64,000 nt of DNA from Thalassobacillus devorans. Lineage in GTDB: Bacteria; Bacillota; Bacilli; Bacillales; Halobacillaceae. Position 1 is the stretch's first letter; every line of letters begins with the position of its first letter. Of the stretch, positions 51,862-59,527 are shown piece after piece. A program made the translations under genes and the position numbers. The DNA is taken from positions 831,384 through 895,383 of the forward strand of contig NZ_FXEH01000005.1 in the NCBI RefSeq assembly GCF_900176565.1, written 5' to 3'. The notes beneath the pieces are model-generated. The model saw only the letters and a program-made list of their open reading frames with translations, was not told where the DNA came from and did not search any database.

Positions 51862-52016
51862 AGAGACAAAACGTACGTAAAATAGACAATGCTTAACTTA
51901 AGAGAGACAGAATCAAAATTAAGAGTGACAATTTTGAAGAAAAGAGAGAGGTTAGGAAGCATTTGAGAGACACTTTGGCGAATTTATGAGAGTTTTTTCA
52001 AGTATATGAGCATCAT
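51862..52016 (+). repeat. Array B: eight degenerate units with about 21-nt period
   Basis: On the plus strand eight copies of the GAGAGACA core, or variants of it, begin a degenerate unit. The equivalent core base falls near 51865, 51885, 51906, 51927, 51948, 51969, 51990 and 52011, steps of 20-23 nt, mostly 21. The best units (51902 and 51965) read GAGAGACA followed by an A/T-rich tail. The unit matches array A after recQ, which lies in reverse orientation 30 kb away. The array occupies the gap between the Rieske gene terminator and rarD. Confidence 0.85.
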
Positions 52017-52116
52017 CTTATCCGGTACTCATCCCACAAAAACCCTATTGCTTTATCACGATAAATTACCTTATAGTGGAAAGATAATGAGATGCATGTA
52101 AAGGGGATAAGCAAGA

Positions 52117-53016
52117 ATGAATGATAATAAATTAGGAGTTATCTATACAGGCGGGGCTTACGTGCTATGGGGATTCCTGCCGATATACTGGAAGCTGGTG
52201 CAAGAGGTTTCCCCGATCGCTATTCTCGGCCATCGTATTGTCTGGTCTTTCGTATTTATGATCGGGGTTATCTTGATATGGCGGAAATGGAATGAGTTTC
52301 GCTCAGAAATAAAAAGAACATGGAAAAACAAAAAAAGCGCGCTCGGTATTACTTTCGCTTCCATTGCCATCAGCATCAATTGGCTGACATACATATGGGC
52401 GGTAAACAGCGAGCATGTCGTCGAAGCCAGTCTGGGCTATTATATCAACCCTCTGGTGAGTATTTTACTTGGTATGATATTCTTCAAAGAAACTTTTAAC
52501 CGGCCGCAATGGCTGGCATTCATACTGGCAGCTGCCGGTGTAGCTTATATGACCATCAATTTTGGTTCTGTTCCATGGCTCGCATTGATGCTGGCGTTCA
52601 GTTTCGGGATTTATGGCCTCTTGAAAAAGACAGTCGATTTAAACGCCATGTTCGGTTTAACAATTGAAACATTGATCATGACTCCGATTGCTGCCATCTA
52701 CTTGCTGAGCCTGCCGCAAGCAAACTGGGGAAGCATCGACTGGCTGTCCACCACTTCGTTATTATTATTCGGAGCCGGTGTGGCTACCGCCATTCCACTG
52801 CTGCTGTTTGCTGCCGGAGCAAAACGGATTCCATTATCCATGGTTGGCTTTTTGCAATATATTGCTCCTACCATCATGCTGATCATCGGCGTATTTCTAT
52901 ACAAGGAACCATTTACACACGTTCATCTGGTGTCATTTTTATTCATCTGGGCGGGCTTATTAATCTATACGTATGCCAGAGTGAAACGACTGCGGCGATA
53001 TGACCAGGCCGCCTAG
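52117..53016 (+). CDS. rarD: EamA family transporter RarD
   Basis: A 299-residue protein with 10 membrane helices in the two EamA repeats of the drug/metabolite transporter superfamily. The start YTGGAYVLWGFLPIYWKLVQEVSPIAILGHRIVWS is characteristic of RarD, and helix 5 region SLGYYINPLVSILLGMIFFKE is conserved too. Substrate is unknown; the name comes from chloramphenicol sensitivity of E. coli mutants. AAAGGGGA lies upstream of the ATG. It is a single gene. Confidence 0.93.
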   Translation: MNDNKLGVIYTGGAYVLWGFLPIYWKLVQEVSPIAILGHRIVWSFVFMIGVILIWRKWNEFRSEIKRTWKNKKSALGITFASIAISINWLTYIWAVNSEHVVEASLGYYINPLVSILLGMIFFKETFNRPQWLAFILAAAGVAYMTINFGSVPWLALMLAFSFGIYGLLKKTVDLNAMFGLTIETLIMTPIAAIYLLSLPQANWGSIDWLSTTSLLLFGAGVATAIPLLLFAAGAKRIPLSMVGFLQYIAPTIMLIIGVFLYKEPFTHVHLVSFLFIWAGLLIYTYARVKRLRRYDQAA

Positions 53017-53088
53017 GCAAGCTGGTTGAAGCTGGACACTTCACTTGTGGTATGATGAAGCTAAGAACCGAGGAAAGGTGGAATAAGA

Positions 53089-53466
53089 ATGGGTCTATTA
53101 GATGGATTGATGGGGAACGCCTCTGAGGTTGATTTGAAAGATGTAGAAAAACAACTAGAAAAAGTCATTACTTCAAACGAACGGATTGAAAAGGCATATA
53201 GAATCCTTCGTGATATGATGATTTTCACGGATAAACGAATGATCATGGTAGATAAACAGGGGATGACCGGAAAGAAAATCGAGTTTCACTCTGTACCTTA
53301 TAAGTCGATCACCCACTTCAGCGTGGAAACCGCTGGAACGTTCGATTTGGATGCTGAACTGAAAATCTGGCTATCTGGTGCATCAGAACCGATCTATAAG
53401 CAGTTCCGTAAAGATAAAAGTATTTATGATATCCAGCGGGCGATTGCTGAATATGTCACCCAGTAA
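53089..53466 (+). CDS. Bacterial PH-domain protein (bPH_1 family)
   Basis: A 125-residue protein made of a single bacterial pleckstrin-homology domain of the YvbH/YozO type: LRDMMIFTDKRMIMVDKQGMTGKKIEFHSVPYKSITHFSVETAGTFDLDAELKIWLSG. The role is unknown. AGGAAAGGTGG precedes the ATG. Its 3' terminator is the stem-loop into which the downstream IS element inserted. Confidence 0.9.
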   Translation: MGLLDGLMGNASEVDLKDVEKQLEKVITSNERIEKAYRILRDMMIFTDKRMIMVDKQGMTGKKIEFHSVPYKSITHFSVETAGTFDLDAELKIWLSGASEPIYKQFRKDKSIYDIQRAIAEYVTQ

Positions 53467-53468
53467 AA

Positions 53469-53490
53469 AGCACAGGATTGCTCCTGTGCT
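53469..53490. repeat. Left target-site duplication of the IS element
   Basis: The 22-bp palindromic stem-loop AGCACAGGA-TTGC-TCCTGTGCT is identical to the copy at 55150-55171. It is preceded by AAAAA, the left half of the original bidirectional terminator. Confidence 0.9.
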
Positions 53491-53599
53491 CAGGCTGTCG
53501 AGAAAGTCTCGACAGCCTTTACTTATTTCACTCATCTTTAATAAATCACCGCGTTAATTTGTTATAATACTTATAACTAATAATTTGAAAGGTGATTTG

Positions 53600-54955
53600 A
53601 TGTTTCAATCAAAAAAAGAACGACAAAGTGAAATGGAAATAGTCACGATTGAAGAGCTTGTGCCCGAAAATCATCTCCTCCGTAAAATTGATCAATACAT
53701 AGATTTTTCTTTCATCCCTGAAAAGGTTCGTCCTTACTATTCAGAAGATAATGGTCGCCCTTCACTAGATCCACTTGTATTATTTAAAATGATGTTCATT
53801 GGTTATATCTATGGCGTTCGTTCCGAACGCGAATTGGCACGACAAATCGAAACTAATATTGCTTATCGTTGGTTCTTAGGGTTGAACCTTAAAGATCCCG
53901 TTCCCCATCATTCCACCATTAGCTGGAACCGCCGTACTCGTTTCAAAGATACGGATATCTTCCAAGAAATATTTGATGAAATTGTATTACAAGCGATGAA
54001 TCACCGTATGGTATCAGGGCGTGTGTTATTTACAGATTCCACACACTTGAAAGCTAATGCGAATAAGAAGAAATTCTCGAAACAAGAAGTTGAAGAAGAA
54101 ACGTTAGACTACATCGAAGATTTGGAAGAGGCAGTAAGGAAAGATCGTGAAGATCATGGAAAAAAGCCTCTGAAGGAAAAGGAGGAGGCGAAAAAGAAAA
54201 AAGAAATCAAGGTCAGTGACACGGATAGCGAGAGTGGTTATCTCTATCGGGAAAATAAGCCGGAAGGCTTCTTCTATCTTGATCACCGCACCACAGATTT
54301 GAAGCATAACATTATTACTGATGTTCATGTGACTCCGGGAAATATTCATGATTCCAGACCTTACTTACAACGGTTGGATCGTCAGATCGAACGGTTTGGC
54401 TTTGACGTGGAAGCCGTAGGTTTGGATTCCGGATATTTGACGAACCCTATATGTCATGGGCTTATTATGGAAAGAGGAATATTCGGAGTAATTGCTCATC
54501 GGAGGTATCAGTCAAAAAAGGGGTTCCTTCCGAAATGGAAATATACATATGATGAAAAGCGAGATGTGTATGTGTGCCCGCAGGGTGAAGTGTTGAGTTA
54601 TGCGACAACCGACCGTGAGGGATATCGGCATTACAAATCAAACCCTGAAAATTGTGCGGACTGTCCTCTTCTTACGAAGTGTACACAAAATAAGAAACAC
54701 CAGAAAACCGTTACCCGTCATGTGTGGGAAGGCTCGAAAGAGCAGGTTCGATTGAACCGACTTTCTAATGAAGGTAAATGGATTTATCGAATGAGAAAAG
54801 AGAAAGTGGAACGTAGCTTCGCAGATTCAAAAGAACTGCATGGGCTGCGTTATTGTCGCTTGCGCGGAAAAGAAAATGTACGCGAACAAGCGTTACTGAC
54901 GGCTGCCTGCCAGAACATGAAGAAGATTGCCCTTCACCTATCCAAGGTGAGTTAG
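53600..54955 (+). CDS. IS1182 family transposase
   Basis: A 451-residue DDE transposase. An N-terminal DUF772-type domain (LVLFKMMFIGYIYGVRSERELARQIETNIAYRWFLGL) precedes the catalytic domain with Asp in LFTDSTHLKANANKK, Asp in AVGLDSGYLTNP and Glu in KEKVERSFADSKELHGLRYCRLRG. A charged insert (about 170-210, EKEEAKKKKEIKVS) separates the first two. No frameshift or internal stop is seen, so it may be active. The ATG follows AAAGGTGA. Confidence 0.95.
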   Translation: MFQSKKERQSEMEIVTIEELVPENHLLRKIDQYIDFSFIPEKVRPYYSEDNGRPSLDPLVLFKMMFIGYIYGVRSERELARQIETNIAYRWFLGLNLKDPVPHHSTISWNRRTRFKDTDIFQEIFDEIVLQAMNHRMVSGRVLFTDSTHLKANANKKKFSKQEVEEETLDYIEDLEEAVRKDREDHGKKPLKEKEEAKKKKEIKVSDTDSESGYLYRENKPEGFFYLDHRTTDLKHNIITDVHVTPGNIHDSRPYLQRLDRQIERFGFDVEAVGLDSGYLTNPICHGLIMERGIFGVIAHRRYQSKKGFLPKWKYTYDEKRDVYVCPQGEVLSYATTDREGYRHYKSNPENCADCPLLTKCTQNKKHQKTVTRHVWEGSKEQVRLNRLSNEGKWIYRMRKEKVERSFADSKELHGLRYCRLRGKENVREQALLTAACQNMKKIALHLSKVS

Positions 54956-54984
54956 GTGAAGGAGAGTCTTTTTCGGTGAAGGGC

Positions 54985-55105
54985 GGACGAATACCAGGAG
55001 ACTCCTGCGGAAAAACGGGCGATCCGAGACCCCGCAGTGTGGTTTTCACGAGGAGGCTCGGGCGTTCGTCCGCGGAAAGCGAGTGGTATTCGCCCGCACG
55101 GGCGC
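54985..55105. repeat. GC-rich Bacillaceae-type intergenic repeat inside the IS tail
   Basis: Between the transposase stop and the right end lies a GC-rich block with GGAGACTCCTGCGG, CGAGACCCCGCAG, GAGGAGGCTCGGG and CCGCGGAAAGCGAGTGG. This pattern, from memory, is common as a solo intergenic repeat in Bacillaceae. Its position inside the IS suggests the solo copies could spread with it. The flanks GGGCGGACGAATACC and GGTATTCGCCC form an outer inverted repeat. Confidence 0.7.
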
Positions 55106-55149
55106 ACAAAAAAAGCTTGTAGAAAAACACGGGGTTTCTCTACAAGCTG

Positions 55150-55171
55150 AGCACAGGATTGCTCCTGTGCT
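55150..55171. repeat. Right target-site duplication of the IS element
   Basis: Identical to 53469-53490 and followed by TTTTCTATG, the right half of the original terminator. Confidence 0.9.
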
Positions 55172-55175
55172 TTTT

Positions 55176-55628
55176 CTATGCCTTTTCGGCTTCTACTACT
55201 TCATCTAAGATCGGGTAAGCTTCCTCTACCCCTTTTTCGGCGACAAGGCATGCGACACCGAGCGGGGTTTGCCAGAAGGAATCAGGAATCTGTGGTGTTT
55301 TTAGTCCAGCTGGCTTAAACAATGCCCGGTACACCCGCTGTACATGTTCCTGGGTCAACTGCCTGTCCTCCACCCGTTCTCCCCGTGCAATCAAGAAAAT
55401 GTAACGCATGGATTGGAATAGGTTATCACCCGGCATGAACGTATATTCCTTGAATAACTTCAATTGCTTTTCGACATCCTCTTTCAGTCCATTCCTAGCC
55501 TGTAAATCATCCAGATGAGCGAGTAGATGACTGTACACTTGTTGAAATACACGCCGTTTTTCTTCCTGCATGACTTGATCTGTATAGATCTCCTGTAACT
55601 TTTCGTAAGCTGCTGCCTTTGTCCACAA
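55176..55628 (-). CDS. Unrecognised 150-aa helical protein
   Basis: A 150-residue, largely helical, soluble protein beginning MWTKAAAYEKLQEIYTD, with no membrane segment or known motif that I can name. A central stretch FKEYTFMPGDNLFQSMRYIFLIARGERVED is the most distinctive part. The start is TTG at 55628, 6 nt after GGAGGAAGG. It lies downstream of no obvious operon partner; its terminator is the stem-loop duplicated by the IS. No function is proposed. Confidence 0.72.
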   Translation of the reverse strand: MWTKAAAYEKLQEIYTDQVMQEEKRRVFQQVYSHLLAHLDDLQARNGLKEDVEKQLKLFKEYTFMPGDNLFQSMRYIFLIARGERVEDRQLTQEHVQRVYRALFKPAGLKTPQIPDSFWQTPLGVACLVAEKGVEEAYPILDEVVEAEKA

Positions 55629-55689
55629 AGTTGACCTTCCTCCCCTTCGCTATGTTACTGACTACATTCATTTTAACATTATTTTCCGT

Positions 55690-55729
55690 TAAAAAAAGGA
55701 CCACCCTGTTCATCATCCGGGTGATCCTT
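55690..55729 (-). terminator. Terminator of the gene upstream on the minus strand
   Basis: On the minus strand AAGGATCACCC pairs with GGGTGGTCCTT (G-T pairs) and TTTTTTT follows. However, it lies upstream of the 55176-55628 gene and downstream of phoA, so it ends phoA transcription. Confidence 0.85.
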
Positions 55730-55743
55730 CCTTTGTTTAAAAA

Positions 55744-57243
55744 CTATTTGTTATGCCCATTCCCTTTTCCTTTTTCATGACCTTTTCCATTGCTATTTTC
55801 ATGGCCATGGCCTTTTTCTTTATCCGGCTTGGCAGGGTTGGCAATTAAATTGATGATATCACTATTATCCATGACGCCCTCAAAGTCCTCGCTGCCTGCA
55901 CCAGTCGCAAATACCGGCACCATGTTACCTGTATGGCCGCCAGTATCACTTTCTGCCCGGATGTCCGTATCCACAGCACCAACTTTGTAGTAATCTGCAA
56001 TAATAGAGCCGATTTCCCAGCCAACGCGGTATTCTGCATATACTTCGCCATCATTGTCCCTTACATTGACCAAAAACTCATCTACTTCTTCATCTGTCAA
56101 ATCAATATTCGCATGCTCGCTGAATACTTGCTTGACACTGTCCACGGTAAATGTCCCTGTCTCTTCATCTGTCTCAAGCTGCTGGGCCATGTATTCAGGT
56201 GATACTTCAATATTTTTCAACCCATCAATGTCCATCGGCTCCGTTGCTGACATCCCCATGGTTTCATGGTCTGCCAAAACAACAACCATGGTGTCATCGC
56301 GGTCTTCTGCCCATTTGACTACTTGTTCAACTGTGCGGTCAAATTCCATTGTCTCCTGCCATATTCCGGTAGCATCCGCAGCATGAGAAGCATGGTCGAT
56401 TCGTGCACCTTCCACCATCAGGAAGAATCCGTCTTCATCCTGAGACAGGACATCCAATGCTTTATCTGTCATCGCTTCTAATGTTGGTTCCTCACTATTC
56501 AGTTCATCACGATCTGTTTTATAGCTCATATAAGAATCATGGAATAAACCTAGCAGCTTATCAGGTGTACCGGTATCCTCAAGACTGTTTGCATCATCAA
56601 CAAACGCATACCCTTTATCCTGGAAGTCATCAACAAGACCATCTCCTCCCTGACGCTCTGCACTAAAGTAGTCCGCTCCTCCGCCCAGGAGAACATCGTA
56701 CTCATGTGCCAGCATCTGGCGCGCGATTTCATCTTGACCGCTGCGGTCCGACACACTTGCTGTAAAAGCTGCCGGTGTCGCATCTGTCACTGTATTAGTA
56801 GAGATAACCCCCACTTTTTTACCAGCGTCCTGGTAAAGGTCTAAAATACTATCTGTTTCTTCCCCTGCGCTGTCTACACCTATTCCGCCATTATAGGTTT
56901 TCTCCCCGGTAGCAATAGCTGTTCCTGCTGCCGCAGAATCTGTTACAAAGTTGTCAGCTGAATATGTACGCATTAAGCCGACGTTATCAAGAGATTCCAT
57001 GAAAAGATCGCCCTGACCCTCATATTCTAGCAATCTGGCAATCTCTAACTGTCCGACTCCCATGCCATCACCCACCATGACGATAACATTTTCCGGTGAT
57101 TTTTTATTAACTTCGACTTGTTCTTTCTCTTCACTATCCGCTGTAATGGACATAGGCAGTGAATCTGAAGCAAACCCGAAGGCGCTTCCAGAAACGATTA
57201 CTCCAGCCGTAATGGCAGCTGATATTTTTTTCTTAACTGACAT
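55744..57243 (-). CDS. phoA: Alkaline phosphatase
   Basis: A 499-residue secreted alkaline phosphatase with a signal peptide (KKKISAAITAGVIVSGSAFGFAS, cut near residue 26). NVIVMVGDGMGVGQ carries the first metal Asp; VTDSAAAGTAIATG carries the nucleophile Ser; GARIDHASHAADATG and VLADHETMG give more metal ligands, and SDTGGHTGNMVPVFATG closes the active site. The last 25 residues are rich in His, Gly, Lys and Asn, an unusual tail. AGGGAGAAAT precedes the ATG. It frees phosphate from organic esters outside the cell. Confidence 0.94.
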   Translation of the reverse strand: MSVKKKISAAITAGVIVSGSAFGFASDSLPMSITADSEEKEQVEVNKKSPENVIVMVGDGMGVGQLEIARLLEYEGQGDLFMESLDNVGLMRTYSADNFVTDSAAAGTAIATGEKTYNGGIGVDSAGEETDSILDLYQDAGKKVGVISTNTVTDATPAAFTASVSDRSGQDEIARQMLAHEYDVLLGGGADYFSAERQGGDGLVDDFQDKGYAFVDDANSLEDTGTPDKLLGLFHDSYMSYKTDRDELNSEEPTLEAMTDKALDVLSQDEDGFFLMVEGARIDHASHAADATGIWQETMEFDRTVEQVVKWAEDRDDTMVVVLADHETMGMSATEPMDIDGLKNIEVSPEYMAQQLETDEETGTFTVDSVKQVFSEHANIDLTDEEVDEFLVNVRDNDGEVYAEYRVGWEIGSIIADYYKVGAVDTDIRAESDTGGHTGNMVPVFATGAGSEDFEGVMDNSDIINLIANPAKPDKEKGHGHENSNGKGHEKGKGNGHNK

Positions 57244-57391
57244 ATTTCTCCCTCCAATTGAATTTTTTGTAAAAACAATGAATCCGCTTTCAGTGTAAAT
57301 TCGCTAATATAATATCGTCAACAAAGGCTTCTCGAAAATTAACAGACAAAATGAAAATGAATCTTTTCTACTAGATTGCCAGATTTCCAAA

Positions 57392-57426
57392 CCAATAATA
57401 GGGCTTAAACAATATCCTATTATTGG
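57392..57426 (-). terminator. Perfect hairpin over the 3' end of the FAD oxidoreductase gene
   Basis: CCAATAATAGG pairs perfectly with CCTATTATTGG over a 13-nt loop and includes the stop codon of the gene. No T run follows, so it may be a weak terminator or an RNA stabiliser. Confidence 0.5.
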
Positions 57427-58649
57427 CAGGAACCTTTATTCATTATAATTTCTGCTTCTTGCTTCACTGCCTCCCATAAAATTGGACTGTCCTTTGAATG
57501 ATGTTCGAGCAGCTCCGGTAAATGAGGAGTTAATTTGTTCCATACAATGGGATTAGCGGCTATAGTATTAATAAATGCCCTTTCTTTTTCTGACCATGGA
57601 CGAACAGATTGTATGTAATCAAGCGTCAATTGATAGGAGGGTATCAATTGCTTGTCCCGCTGCTGATGAAATCTCTCCATCGATTGTTTCCAGTCTGCTC
57701 CCTTACTGTATTGGTCAATTGCTTCAGCAAGCAGAAAAGATTGCAGGAAAGCATCATTAATACCAAGACCAGTGCTCGGATCTTTGCTATGTGCCGCATC
57801 CCCAATCAATGCCCAGCCTTTCCCATAGGGCTTCCGAAAAAAGTTCTCCACTCCGGCACCGCCTGTTATTCTCCCTTGGAGCTTCGCTTGCTTCAACCGT
57901 ATATTCATGCGGTAAAACTGGCCATAATAATGTTCAAACATTTGTTGAGGATTTCTCGTAAATTCTTTGAATTCCTCCGGATGAATTTCTAACCCGAGAC
58001 AATCCCTCCCTGGCTCCATCGGAAACAAAAAGCCAATCCTGCCATCCTGGAGAAAAATTTCGGTGGCAGGCTCCTCCAATGGGTCTACACCTTCATAATA
58101 ACCATAAAACACCGGTCTAAGGGCAGGCAAAGCGTTATACTTTTCCGCTTGTACCCATTGGGCTACTCGGGAACGCATCCCGTCTGCTCCCACGACAAGA
58201 TCGCCGTAAATTTCACTTCGTTCGCCATTGTTATGTACAACTTCCACTCCAAAAACCCGGTCTGAGTCCCAGACTAGTCCGTCCACTCGTGTTTTTTCCA
58301 TCACTTCTACCTGAGGGTATTCAAGCGCGCGCTTAAGTAATGTATAATCCAGAAAATCCCGCCTTGGAGCCATGGTATATGCCTGTCGGGGCCCTTCCAT
58401 CAAGCTGTCTCCAATATATGTACGCATCCTTGTAATTTTCCTCAGTCCACCTTTTTCAACCTCCTCCAGCACACCTAATTGTTTTAAATAATTCAGGTGT
58501 GAAAGGTGGTGCGTGGACAACGTATCGCTGGGAAATGATGCTTTATCAATCAGCAGCACCTTTTTCCCTTGCCGGCCTAATAAAATTCCGAGGCTCGCTC
58601 CGGCCGCTCTTGCCCCAACAATGATGACATCATAATCTGCTCGCTTCAT
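57420..58649 (-). CDS. FAD-dependent monooxygenase/reductase of the geranylgeranyl-reductase-like group
   Basis: A 409-residue flavoprotein. The dinucleotide loop is DVIIVGARAAGASLGILLGRQGKKVLLIDKA (GxRxxG variant), the middle GD motif is LVVGADGMRSRVA and the FAD ribityl site is WALIGDAAHSKDPSTGLGINDAF. This is the layout of FAD_binding_3 proteins, including aromatic hydroxylases and geranylgeranyl reductases. The substrate is unknown and no partner gene is adjacent. The ATG at 58649 has GGCGGG nearby. Confidence 0.88.
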   Translation of the reverse strand: MKRADYDVIIVGARAAGASLGILLGRQGKKVLLIDKASFPSDTLSTHHLSHLNYLKQLGVLEEVEKGGLRKITRMRTYIGDSLMEGPRQAYTMAPRRDFLDYTLLKRALEYPQVEVMEKTRVDGLVWDSDRVFGVEVVHNNGERSEIYGDLVVGADGMRSRVAQWVQAEKYNALPALRPVFYGYYEGVDPLEEPATEIFLQDGRIGFLFPMEPGRDCLGLEIHPEEFKEFTRNPQQMFEHYYGQFYRMNIRLKQAKLQGRITGGAGVENFFRKPYGKGWALIGDAAHSKDPSTGLGINDAFLQSFLLAEAIDQYSKGADWKQSMERFHQQRDKQLIPSYQLTLDYIQSVRPWSEKERAFINTIAANPIVWNKLTPHLPELLEHHSKDSPILWEAVKQEAEIIMNKGSCQ

Positions 58650-58765
58650 GTAATCCCGCCTTTGCCGATTTTCTCTTACTTAAGGTTAGCCGATTACACA
58701 AATTGCGCCAAGAAAAAAACCTGATTATTTTCAAAGAAATGGAGAAACAAAAGCGCCCTAAATAA

Positions 58766-58804
58766 AACAAGCCCAGAGCCAAATAGTGAACTCTGAGCTT
58801 GTTT
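58766..58804 (-). terminator. Terminator of the DUF2188 gene
   Basis: AAACAAGC(c)CAGAG pairs with CTCTG(a)GCTTGTTT; on the minus strand TTTTATTT follows. Confidence 0.78.
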
Positions 58805-58827
58805 GCATTTATGAATTAACTTGTTTG

Positions 58828-59025
58828 TTAAAAGGTTCTTTCTTCGATTACTTCTTTATTTTCATCCTGGATGGATACTTTGCTTGGTTTATTTTCTTTT
58901 GCCAGCTCTTCCGCTTTTTCAATGGCTACTGATTTTTCATCGTATAGATCTGTAGGAGCTGTATCCTCAATTTTTACAAACCAGCCTGTTACATCTTTGT
59001 TAGGTTCTACGCTATATTTTTTCAT
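58828..59025 (-). CDS. DUF2188 family small protein (YdaT-like)
   Basis: A 65-residue acidic protein: MKKYSVEPNKDVTGWFVKIED, then SVAIEKAEELAKENKPSKVSI and IQDENKEV. The GWFVK beta-strand and the AxxxAxxLA helix are typical of DUF2188, small proteins of unknown role widespread in bacteria. The ATG follows GAGGAGTGGATGAC; an in-frame codon 29 triplets upstream has no binding site. It is monocistronic. Confidence 0.82.
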   Translation of the reverse strand: MKKYSVEPNKDVTGWFVKIEDTAPTDLYDEKSVAIEKAEELAKENKPSKVSIQDENKEVIEERTF

Positions 59026-59126
59026 GTCATCCACTCCTCTATCTTTTGTTCTTGGTACTCCTGTTCCCACTAACCTGCACAGCAAAACATCGCCTGCTCT
59101 ATAAATCACCATTAAGTCTTTCCTGG

Positions 59127-59156
59127 TCGAAAAGTCGAAGACTTGATTTCGAAATG
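59127..59156. repeat. Short relic of the long-inverted-end repeat
   Basis: AAGTCGAAGACTTGATTTC is identical to the left end of the element at 44260-44278, followed by a slightly changed GAAATG. Nothing else of the element is present here. The rest of 59026-59219 is AT-rich without another clear feature. Confidence 0.7.
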
Positions 59157-59219
59157 TTTATTGGAGTTAAAATCAACACTAGGATTAACAGGTAATCTTT
59201 CTTAAAAATAAAAAATTGT

Positions 59220-59248
59220 TTGACTTTAAATTTGTAATCATCTAGAAT
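59220..59248 (+). promoter_or_regulatory. Promoter of the SAM-riboswitch operon
   Basis: TTGACT (59220-59225), a 17-nt spacer and TAGAAT (59243-59248). Transcription would start near 59255, about 30 nt before the riboswitch. Confidence 0.75.
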
Positions 59249-59283
59249 ACGTAGCAAGCATAAATATTGCATTAACCAATCGA

Positions 59284-59395
59284 ATCTCTTATCGAGAGCG
59301 GCGGAGGGACTAGGCCCGACGATGCCCGGCAACCATCAAGCATTGCTTGAAAAGGTGCTAATTCCTACAGATCTGTGGATCTGAAAGATAAGAGG
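59284..59395 (+). promoter_or_regulatory. SAM-I riboswitch (S-box)
   Basis: The S-box core is present: TCTTATCGAGAGCGGCGGAG, GGCCCGACGATGCCCGGCAACC, AAGGTGCTAATTCCTACAG and AAAGATAAGAGG. The first and last parts form P1. It is followed by a terminator, so SAM should turn the metY-hom operon off. Confidence 0.97.
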
Positions 59396-59408
59396 AGGAC
59401 CGTATATA

Positions 59409-59437
59409 CGCCCTCTTCTTAGGAAGAGGGCTTTTTG
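59409..59437 (+). terminator. Expression-platform terminator of the SAM riboswitch
   Basis: GCCCTCTTC pairs with GAAGAGGGC and is followed by TTTTTG. Its 5' side can instead pair with the GAGG of the anti-terminator strand. Confidence 0.9.
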
Positions 59438-59527
59438 TTTTCCCTTCAAAATCTTTCCCCCACTTTTTCTGCGTGGAATACCTTTACATCCGAATCAATC
59501 ATTTACAATTTTTAAGGAGGAATATTA

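Larger units (their letters stand above)
53491..55149 (+). mobile_element. IS1182-family insertion sequence, 1659 bp, apparently intact
   Basis: The element is bounded by identical 22-bp direct repeats. Its ends are imperfect inverted repeats: left CAGGCTGTCGAGAAA and right, read inward, CAGCTTGTAGAGAAA (12 of 15 match). Each end also folds on itself: 53493-53517 has an 11-bp stem and 55114-55148 a 10-bp stem. A single transposase gene fills most of it; a GC-rich repeat lies in the tail. IS1182 elements are known to have target duplications of very variable length, which fits. Confidence 0.9.

Noticed and set aside
54765-55130. Open frames of 89 and 121 codons over the IS tail
   Set aside because: They are the GC-rich repeat read in other frames and have no start signals.
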